Positions 5,541 through 10,652 of a stretch of DNA of 10,652 nucleotides are shown here, in pieces. The notes beneath the pieces were generated by a model. That model saw only the letters and a list, made by a program, of their open reading frames with translations. It was not told the origin of the DNA and ran no database searches. The stretch is from CAYVUV01 sp964455095 (GTDB lineage Bacteria; Desulfobacterota; Binatia; HRBIN30; CADEER01): contig CAYVUV010000219.1 in NCBI GenBank assembly GCA_964455095.1, forward strand, positions 1-10,652, given 5' to 3'. Every line of letters starts with the position of its first letter. Within the stretch, counting starts at the first letter, position 1. A program made the translations under genes and the position numbers.

Positions 5541-6977
5541 GTGTTCGCTCCGCCGCTGAGTTTCCCCACCAAGATGTTTTTCGGCCTCGGCCAGCTCGCC
5601 GAGGGCATCAAGAACGGCGCATTCAACATCTTCCTGTTCTTCTACTTCACGCAGGTGCTCGGCCTGTCCGGCTCGCTGGCGGGATTGGCGCTGCTGATCG
5701 CGATCGTCTTCGACGCGGTGACCGACCCCCTGGTCGGTTCGCTGTCCGACAGCTTCCACCACCGCTGGGGCCGGCGTCACCCGTTCCTCTACATCTCCGC
5801 GCTGCCGCTGGCCGTGTCGTTCGCCCTGCTCTTCCGCCCGCCCGACGGTCTCGGCCAACTGGGCCTCTTCCTGTGGCTGACCGGCTTCGCCGTTGTCGTG
5901 CGCGGCGCGATGACGCTCTTTCACGTTCCGCACCTGGCGCTCGGGGCGGAGCTGTCGCACGACTACGGCGAGCGCACCACCATCGTCGCGTTTCGCATCG
6001 CCTTCGGTCTCGGCGGCGTGGTCGTGCTGGTGTTCCTTGCCTGGACCTTCTTCTTCTCCCCGACGCCCGAGTTCGCCAACGGGCAGCTCAACCGGGCGGC
6101 CTACCCCGGCTTCGCGTTGCTCATGGCCGGGCTGATGGCCCTCACCATTCTGGTCTCCGCCCTCGGCACGCACGCCCGCATCCGGTACTTGCCGCCCGCG
6201 CCCAAACATCCCGAGCCGTTCTCCTTCGGACGCGTCTGGCGCGAGCTCGTCGAGGCGCTCGGCAACCGCTCGTTTCGCGCCCTGTTCATCGGTGTCGTGG
6301 TGTTCTTCGTCACGCGCGGCGTCCAGGAAACGCTCGGGCTGCATATGGCGACCTACTTCTGGCTGCTCGAGCCCGAGCAGATCCGCAGCCTCCAGCTGGT
6401 GATCGCGCTCGGCTTCCTGCCTGGTCTACCGGTGTGGACCGTCATCGCCCGGCGCTTCGACAAGAAGCCGACCTTCCTGCTCAGCACGATCGCGTTCAGC
6501 ATCTTCACGCTGCTGCCACCGCTCGTCTATCTGCTGGGCATGTTCCCCGACCGCTCCAGCCCGCTCTTCTTCGCCGTCTTGTTGGCCATGTCCGTGCTCG
6601 CGGCATTTTGCGCCGCCGGCGGGCTGGTGACCTCGGGCTCGATGATGGCCGACATCGCCGATGAGCACGAGCTCTTGAGCGGACGGCGTCAGGAAGGCAT
6701 CTTCTTTGGCGCGCTGTCATTCGCGGGCAAGTCCGCCTCCGGCCTCGGCCACGGCATCGCCGGGCTGGCCGTCGACGCCATCGCCTTTCCCACCCAGGCC
6801 ATCCCGGGCGAAGTCGACGAGGACAAGCTGGTCGCCCTCGGCATCCTGTACGGCCCCGGCATCGCCGCGCTCGCCGTCATCGCCATCGCTTTCATGACCC
6901 GCTACGCGCTCGACCGCGAGCGCCACGCCGCCATCGCGGTGGCACTCAGTGCGCAACGGGCGGCTCGTCACCAATAG
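5541..6977 (+). CDS. GPH-family (MelB-like) cation:solute symporter, MFS
   Basis: This 478-residue, about 12-helix inner-membrane protein belongs to the glycoside-pentoside-hexuronide:cation symporters (MFS_2); E. coli MelB has 473 residues. The GTG start at 5541 is supported by AGAAGGAG at 5530-5537. The FDAVTDPLVGSLSD segment places Asp58 and Asp62 at the same four-residue spacing as the MelB cation-site residues Asp55 and Asp59, and RWGRRHP (75-81) is the cytoplasmic loop motif. Where MelB has its sugar-binding Asp19, the aligned stretch GLGQLAEGIKNG appears to have Gly22. Sugar specificity like that of melibiose is therefore unlikely and the substrate is unknown. GADIADEH-type ADIADEHELLSGRRQEG near residue 370 is also typical of this family. 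No catabolic enzyme is adjacent; the XRE regulator and alcohol dehydrogenase follow on the same strand. Confidence 0.92.
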   Translation: MFAPPLSFPTKMFFGLGQLAEGIKNGAFNIFLFFYFTQVLGLSGSLAGLALLIAIVFDAVTDPLVGSLSDSFHHRWGRRHPFLYISALPLAVSFALLFRPPDGLGQLGLFLWLTGFAVVVRGAMTLFHVPHLALGAELSHDYGERTTIVAFRIAFGLGGVVVLVFLAWTFFFSPTPEFANGQLNRAAYPGFALLMAGLMALTILVSALGTHARIRYLPPAPKHPEPFSFGRVWRELVEALGNRSFRALFIGVVVFFVTRGVQETLGLHMATYFWLLEPEQIRSLQLVIALGFLPGLPVWTVIARRFDKKPTFLLSTIAFSIFTLLPPLVYLLGMFPDRSSPLFFAVLLAMSVLAAFCAAGGLVTSGSMMADIADEHELLSGRRQEGIFFGALSFAGKSASGLGHGIAGLAVDAIAFPTQAIPGEVDEDKLVALGILYGPGIAALAVIAIAFMTRYALDRERHAAIAVALSAQRAARHQ

Positions 6978-7059
6978 CGCCCCTAGCGCACCGCCTGACT
7001 ATGCGGTTTGGATGTCGATGTGCGGCGGCCGAACCCCAAAACGTAAAAAAATGCCTCAG

Positions 7060-7097
7060 TATATTCCCCTATGCCCTCTCATGGGTTACCCTATGCC
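7060..7097 (+). promoter_or_regulatory. Possible promoter and paired direct repeats before the XRE gene
   Basis: The stretch 7038-7097 is unusually AT-rich for this window. TATATT at 7060-7065 resembles a -10 box, although no good -35 is seen. CCCTATGCC is found at 7067-7075 and 7089-7097, a 22-bp spacing (two helical turns), with a near-palindrome GGGTTACCC (7083-7091) between and partly overlapping. Its location just upstream of an HTH regulator suggests an autoregulatory operator. If the -10 is real, translation must start at or after about 7081. Confidence 0.35.
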
Positions 7098-7149
7098 GCA
7101 TGCGCGTACTACTGCGGCTCATCGCCCCCCGGAAATGGACGGTCTGCTG

Positions 7150-7590
7150 ATGCCCAATCACCGCAGACAGACCATCAGCCTCGGCCCCGTTCTCCGACGT
7201 CGCCGGATGCAGCTCGAGCTGACCCAGGCTCAAGTCGCGGACAAGGTCGGGTGTCGCCCAAACTACATCGGCTACCTCGAAGCCGAAGCGCGCCACCCGA
7301 GTCCCGAGATCGTCGCCAAGCTCGCCGCGGCGCTCGATCTCGATCGGCAGGAGCTGTTCTTTCTGGCCAATCCCAATGTCCGCGCCATGGTCAGACCCGG
7401 CTCCGAACCGGACAAGACCGACTCTGCCTGGCAGCGTTTCAGGGCCAACAAGCGCCTGCACACGCGCCACGGCATTACGCGCACGGAGTTGGGCGCGCTG
7501 GAGAGCGTCTCGCGACTCGGACCGGTGCGCAATCAGCGCGACTTTCTGTTCGTCCTGCAGGCCATTCGCCAGGCGCTGACGGACGACTGA
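7150..7590 (+). CDS. XRE-family helix-turn-helix transcriptional regulator
   Basis: With the start at ATG 7150 the protein has 146 residues. An HTH_3 (Cro/C1-type) domain occupies about residues 11-72: LGPVLRRRRMQLELTQAQVA, then GCRPNYIGYLEAEARHPS (recognition helix region), then a LAAALDLDRQELFFLANP tail. The remaining residues (about 92-146: AWQRFRANKRLHTRHGITR, LGALESVSRLGPVRN, DFLFVLQAIRQAL) form a small helical C-terminal region resembling that of other short XRE regulators in related uncultured bacteria, whose ligand is unknown. The frame is open upstream to 6949 with further ATGs at 7051, 7081, 7093 and 7135; these leaders are unconserved and none has a good ribosome-binding site, so the start is uncertain. 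It lies 172 bp after the transporter. Confidence 0.85.
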   Translation: MPNHRRQTISLGPVLRRRRMQLELTQAQVADKVGCRPNYIGYLEAEARHPSPEIVAKLAAALDLDRQELFFLANPNVRAMVRPGSEPDKTDSAWQRFRANKRLHTRHGITRTELGALESVSRLGPVRNQRDFLFVLQAIRQALTDD

Positions 7591-7597
7591 CGTCGGC

Positions 7598-7640
7598 GAA
7601 GCGCCGCACGTCAGCGGGCGCTTCACGCAACGGCGTTGCG
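7598..7640. terminator. Two GC-rich hairpins after the XRE gene
   Basis: GAAGCGCC (7598-7605) pairs with GGCGCTTC (7617-7624), an 8-bp stem with an 11-base loop. Immediately after it CGCAAC-GGC-GTTGCG (7626-7640) gives a 6-bp stem with a 3-base loop. No T tract follows. They lie between the XRE stop and the alcohol dehydrogenase and could end the XRE transcript; this is an inference from position only. Confidence 0.35.
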
Positions 7641-7717
7641 CGCCGCGCAGCACACGCCTATCCTCCTCGGTACCGATCGAGCCGATTCGGCCGGCGTACC
7701 GAGAAGGAGGGTAGGCC

Positions 7718-8773
7718 ATGAAAGCGCTCGTCTACCAGGGCCCGGGCAAGAAGGCGTGGCAGGACGTACCGCCTCCTCGCATCCAGCGCCCGACCGACGT
7801 CATCGTGCGCATCGACACGACGACGATCTGCGGCACCGACCTGCACATTCTCAAGGGCGACGTTCCGGCCGTGACGCCGGGGCGCATCCTCGGCCACGAG
7901 GGCGTCGGCGTGATCACGGAGGTCGGCAGCTCGGTCACCACGCTGGCGGTCGGCGACAACGTCATCATCTCGTGCATCAAGTCCTGCGGGCATTGTCTGT
8001 TCTGCAAGCAGGGCATCTTCGCCCACTGCCTCGGCGACGAGGGCGCGGTCGGCATCGGCTGGGTGTTCGGCCACCTCATCGACGGCACCCAGGCTGAATT
8101 CGTGCGTGTGCCGTATGCCGAGACCTCCGTCTACAAGGTGCCGCCGCGGGTCACCAATCAACAGGGAGTGCTGCTCAGCGACATCCTGCCCACCGGCTTC
8201 GAGATCGGCGTGCAGTACGGCCAGACCAAGCCGGGCGACGTCGTCGCCGTCGTCGGCGCCGGCCCCATCGGCCTGTCGGTGATCATGACCGCCGGGCTGT
8301 ACGGCGCGGCCAAGATCATCTCCATAGACCTCGACGCGAATCGGATCGCCCAGGCGAAGAAGTTCGGCGCCACCGACGGCGTCAACTCCGCCGATGCCGA
8401 CTGGAAGCAACAGGTGATGGCCCTGACCGACGGCTGGGGCGTCGACGTGGCGGTGGAAGCGGTCGGCCTCCCCGCCACTTTCGACATGGCAACGCAGATC
8501 GTGCGCCCCGGCGGCCACGTCGCCAACGTCGGCGTGCACGGCAAGCCCGTCGAGCTGCGCCTGCAGGACCTGTGGATCCACAACATCACCATCAGCATGG
8601 GTCTGGTGAACACCAACACGACGCCGATGCTGCTGCGCTTGATCGCCGAAGGCCGGCTCGACGTCGACAAGTTCGTCAGCCACCACTTCAAGCTCGACGA
8701 CATGCTCGCCGCCTACGACACCTTCGGCCGCGCCGCCGAGACCAAGGCGTTGAAGGTTATCATCGAGCGTTGA
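7718..8773 (+). CDS. Zinc-dependent medium-chain alcohol dehydrogenase
   Basis: This 351-residue MDR-superfamily NAD(P)-dependent dehydrogenase oxidises alcohols or reduces aldehydes/ketones; the substrate is not determined. The start has an excellent ribosome-binding site, AAGGAGG at 7704-7710. Catalytic zinc ligands are Cys38 (ICGTDLH), His60/Glu61 (GHEG) and Asp155 (SDILPTGF), the Cys-His-Asp pattern of Thermoanaerobacter-type secondary alcohol dehydrogenases. Structural zinc cysteines are 90, 93, 96 and 104. The Rossmann motif is GAGPIGL (180-186), and IISIDLDANR puts Asp204 at the end of the second strand, which favours NAD over NADP. The C-terminal region holds VAVEAVG and GGHVANVGVHG. 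Transcription is probably independent of the XRE gene, given the 127-bp hairpin-containing gap. Confidence 0.94.
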   Translation: MKALVYQGPGKKAWQDVPPPRIQRPTDVIVRIDTTTICGTDLHILKGDVPAVTPGRILGHEGVGVITEVGSSVTTLAVGDNVIISCIKSCGHCLFCKQGIFAHCLGDEGAVGIGWVFGHLIDGTQAEFVRVPYAETSVYKVPPRVTNQQGVLLSDILPTGFEIGVQYGQTKPGDVVAVVGAGPIGLSVIMTAGLYGAAKIISIDLDANRIAQAKKFGATDGVNSADADWKQQVMALTDGWGVDVAVEAVGLPATFDMATQIVRPGGHVANVGVHGKPVELRLQDLWIHNITISMGLVNTNTTPMLLRLIAEGRLDVDKFVSHHFKLDDMLAAYDTFGRAAETKALKVIIER

Positions 8774-8960
8774 ACGGGCGCGGGAGTGAAGCCGCCCTGC
8801 CGGCCCTCGCGTACGGTCCGGCCAAGCCTGTCGGCTTGACCGCCCCTTCTGCACTCCTTGCAACGCCGATCTCCGGCGCTTGTAGACAGGCGCCGCTTCC
8901 GGCATTTTGCCCCGCGTGCGCGCCCGGCCGATCGTATCGAACGGAGTTGAGCTGACGACC
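8774..8960. other. Non-coding gap at the boundary before the helicase locus
   Basis: No gene is supported here. An interrupted stem occurs at 8814-8842 (CGGTC/GACCG outside, AAGCC/GGCTT inside, loop TGTC), which may terminate the alcohol dehydrogenase transcript. A second short pair GGCGC/GCGCC lies at 8875-8894. The frame upstream of 8961 has a stop at 8883-8885, so the small ORF that follows cannot extend far to the left. Confidence 0.4.
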
Positions 8961-9044
8961 ATGTGCCCCTGGGTCTCGGTCGGGGAGATCTCTAACCACC
9001 TGGGGACGGCGCGCGGCGAGCCGAAGACCAGGGGGACGACGTGA
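8961..9044 (+). pseudogene. Truncated excisionase-type (HTH_17) DNA-binding protein remnant
   Basis: A 27-codon frame starts MCPWVSVGEISNHLG and then ends abruptly with a hydrophilic tail (GEPKTRGTT). The WVSVGEISNHLG stretch resembles the first helix pair of MerR/excisionase-type HTH_17 proteins, whose usual pattern is W-x-(T/S)-V-x-E-(I/V)-A-x-x-L-G followed by a V-x-R-W recognition helix and an L-P-x-x-x-x-G-x-x-x-F wing. Both of those are missing here. The TGA at 9042-9044 overlaps the GTG start of the helicase (GTGA), as expected of an intact coupled upstream gene. The simplest reading is an internal deletion that removed the recognition helix but kept both ends. Alternatives are a real short leader peptide or a chance match; the evidence is a dozen residues. 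Confidence 0.42.
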
Positions 9045-10652
9045 GCGCCAAGAGCCTGGACGTCTTCTCCCTCCGCGACTCCGTGGTTAGCGAGTACCGG
9101 AAGTTCGCAACATCCTTCACGACGATCCACGCCGAGGACATTCGCCAGCAGGTCGAGGCCATATATGCCGAGGGGCGCTTTTGGCCAGACCCACTGATCC
9201 AGATCAACCCGAGCTACAAGCGTGGCGCGAACCTCGAGACACTCATCACAGGAGGCGCCCTCGACCCACGCACTGCGGAGATCTTCCGAGCTGACGGCGC
9301 CCCACTGTCTCTCTACAAGCATCAGGAGCAGGCCATCGCGCTGGCATCTCCGGGTGAGAGCTACGTCGTCACGACGGGAACGGGCTCCGGCAAATCACTC
9401 TGCTTCTTCATCCCGATCGTCAGCACGGTGCTGGCGGAGAAGCGGCGTGGAGGCACACGGCGCACGCGCGCCATCATCATCTATCCGATGAACGCGCTGG
9501 CCAACAGCCAGCTCGAGGAGCTCGACAAGTTCATGGCGAACGTGCCCGGCGAGCGGCCGGTCACGTTCGCTCGATACACCGGGCAAGATGATACCGAAGA
9601 GCGCCGGCGCATCTCGGAGAACCCGCCAGATATCCTGCTCACGAATTTCATGATGCTCGAGCTCCTGATGACCCGTCAGGACGAGCTCGATCGCAAGGTG
9701 ATCGGCAACTGCGCGGGGCTGAAGTTCCTGGTGCTCGACGAGTTGCACACGTATCGCGGTCGCCAGGGTGCGGATGTGGCGCTTCTCGTTCGCCGCGTTC
9801 GCGAGCGGCTGTCGCCCGAGAAGCTTCAGTGCATCGGCACCTCTGCCACGATGGCCAGCGAGGGGTCGCTCGAAGACAAGGGGCGCGTCGTCGCGCGCGT
9901 GGCCTCAAAGCTCTTCTCGATCGAGATTCCCGAGAGCAACGTCATCGTCGAGACCCTGGAACGCGTGACCGACTCCGCTCAGAACGACAAGTCCGTCCGG
10001 AAGGCCCTCGGTCCCGCCATCGACGCGGGGCTCGCACCGACCATCTCGGACGCTGAGCTGCGAAGGCACCCCCTCACCATTTGGGTCGAGACGCGGCTCG
10101 GCGTGTCGTGGTCCGAGGTCGACCAGCGCTGGGTGCGCGCGCGCCCGCTCACCGTGGACGAAGGCGCCCGGGCCCTCAGCGAGGATGCGAGCCGCGATGT
10201 GTCGGCCTGTCGTTCGGCGCTGCGCACGCTCCTCCTCGTCTCGGGCATCCCCGAGAGCGAGCGCACCGGTTCGCCCGATGCCAACCCACGCAGCTTCTTC
10301 GCCTTCAAGCTGCACCAGTTCATTTCCGGCGCGGGGCACGCGTACTCCACGCTCGAAGCCCCTGGCCAGCGCACCGTGACCGTGGACGGACAGCAGTTCC
10401 TGCCGAGCGCACCTGAAAAGCGCCTCTACTCGGTACACTTCTGTCGCGACTGCGGACACGAGTATCACCCCGTGCGATTAGTCAGCGAAGACGGTTCTCG
10501 CAGCGTCCTGGCCCGCGACATCGATGATGCAAATCCGTTGCGGGACGACGACGAGGGCGCCACCGACGACACCGACGACGCACCGGACCGCGAGGTCTTC
10601 GGCTTCCTCACACCGCACGCTCGAGACGCTGACTTCTCCTTCTCCGACCGCG
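9041..10652 (+). CDS. Large DEAD/DEAH-box superfamily 2 helicase, 3' end beyond window
   Basis: From GTG 9041, 537 residues are visible with no stop. After a 90-residue N-terminal region containing FWPDPLIQINPSY come a Q-like motif YKHQEQAI (92-99), Walker A TTGTGSGKS (111-119), motif Ia YPMNALANSQ, PPDILLTNFMMLELLM, motif II DELH (233-236) and motif III SAT (268-270). HFCRDCGHEYHPV (Cys468, Cys471) looks like half of a zinc site, and an acidic linker follows (about residues 497-521). The RecA2 half and any DUF1998-like C-terminal region would lie outside. Domain style fits the large helicases of anti-phage defence loci (DrmA of DISARM, DruE of Druantia) and the repair helicase MrfA/YprA; which one cannot be decided here. 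GTG is chosen because of the GTGA overlap and GGGGGA at 9031-9036. GC appears somewhat lower and more uneven than in selB (sample 60-base lines about 58-70% against 70%), compatible with transfer. Confidence 0.88.
   Translation, partial: MSAKSLDVFSLRDSVVSEYRKFATSFTTIHAEDIRQQVEAIYAEGRFWPDPLIQINPSYKRGANLETLITGGALDPRTAEIFRADGAPLSLYKHQEQAIALASPGESYVVTTGTGSGKSLCFFIPIVSTVLAEKRRGGTRRTRAIIIYPMNALANSQLEELDKFMANVPGERPVTFARYTGQDDTEERRRISENPPDILLTNFMMLELLMTRQDELDRKVIGNCAGLKFLVLDELHTYRGRQGADVALLVRRVRERLSPEKLQCIGTSATMASEGSLEDKGRVVARVASKLFSIEIPESNVIVETLERVTDSAQNDKSVRKALGPAIDAGLAPTISDAELRRHPLTIWVETRLGVSWSEVDQRWVRARPLTVDEGARALSEDASRDVSACRSALRTLLLVSGIPESERTGSPDANPRSFFAFKLHQFISGAGHAYSTLEAPGQRTVTVDGQQFLPSAPEKRLYSVHFCRDCGHEYHPVRLVSEDGSRSVLARDIDDANPLRDDDEGATDDTDDAPDREVFGFLTPHARDADFSFSDR

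Noticed and set aside
8760..8999. 79-codon frame on the minus strand between the dehydrogenase and the helicase
   Set aside because: No ribosome-binding site, no recognisable motif, and it overlaps both the dehydrogenase end and the HTH remnant.
7658..9322. 554-codon open frame on the minus strand across the alcohol dehydrogenase, gap and helicase start
   Set aside because: It is antisense to two well-supported genes and is a GC-bias artefact; no motif was recognised.

Overview
The window looks like chromosomal DNA from a high-GC Gram-negative-type bacterium, probably uncultured and broadly deltaproteobacteria- or Binatota-like. This placement is an inference from four things: GC-rich codon use, an F420/LLM-type oxidoreductase, SelB, and abundant short intergenic palindromic repeats. 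No marker gene fixes the taxonomy.

Layout, left to right. Positions 1-383 are non-coding and hold an inverted pair of 38-bp palindromic repeats plus a tandem CTGAG..GTCGAA repeat. At 384-2309 (+) is selB, the selenocysteine-specific elongation factor. A strong ribosome-binding site then precedes a 26-codon basic mini-ORF (2414-2494) that overlaps by one base (TAATG) a three-TM DUF1499 membrane protein (2494-3195). A 22-bp palindrome separates this rightward block from a leftward pair: an LLM-class flavin oxidoreductase (3233-4150) downstream of thiD (4221-5024). A 516-bp divergent intergenic region (5025-5540) is packed with further copies of the palindromic repeat, a GGAATC/GGGTCG hexamer inverted repeat, a 16-bp direct repeat and a perfect 17-bp palindrome that may be an operator. 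Rightward again come a GPH-family (MelB-like) cation symporter (5541-6977), a small XRE-family regulator (about 7150-7590) and a zinc-dependent medium-chain alcohol dehydrogenase (7718-8773).

The right end changes character. After 187 bp without a convincing gene, a 27-codon ORF (8961-9044) resembles the first part of an excisionase-type (HTH_17) DNA-binding protein with its second half missing. It overlaps the GTG start of a large DEAD/DEAH-type superfamily 2 helicase (9041 to beyond the window end). Its first 537 residues show Walker A, DELH and SAT motifs and a CxxC zinc-knuckle-like pair. This is the general type found in anti-phage defence islands (DrmA, DruE and MrfA/YprA relatives), so the window probably ends just inside a defence or mobile island.

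Most of the left 8.8 kb is ordinary metabolic and translation content. The parts most worth a second look are the helicase with its eroded or miniature HTH leader, the nested-palindrome intergenic region at 5090-5433, the 17-bp palindrome before the transporter, and the coupled mini-ORF before DUF1499.
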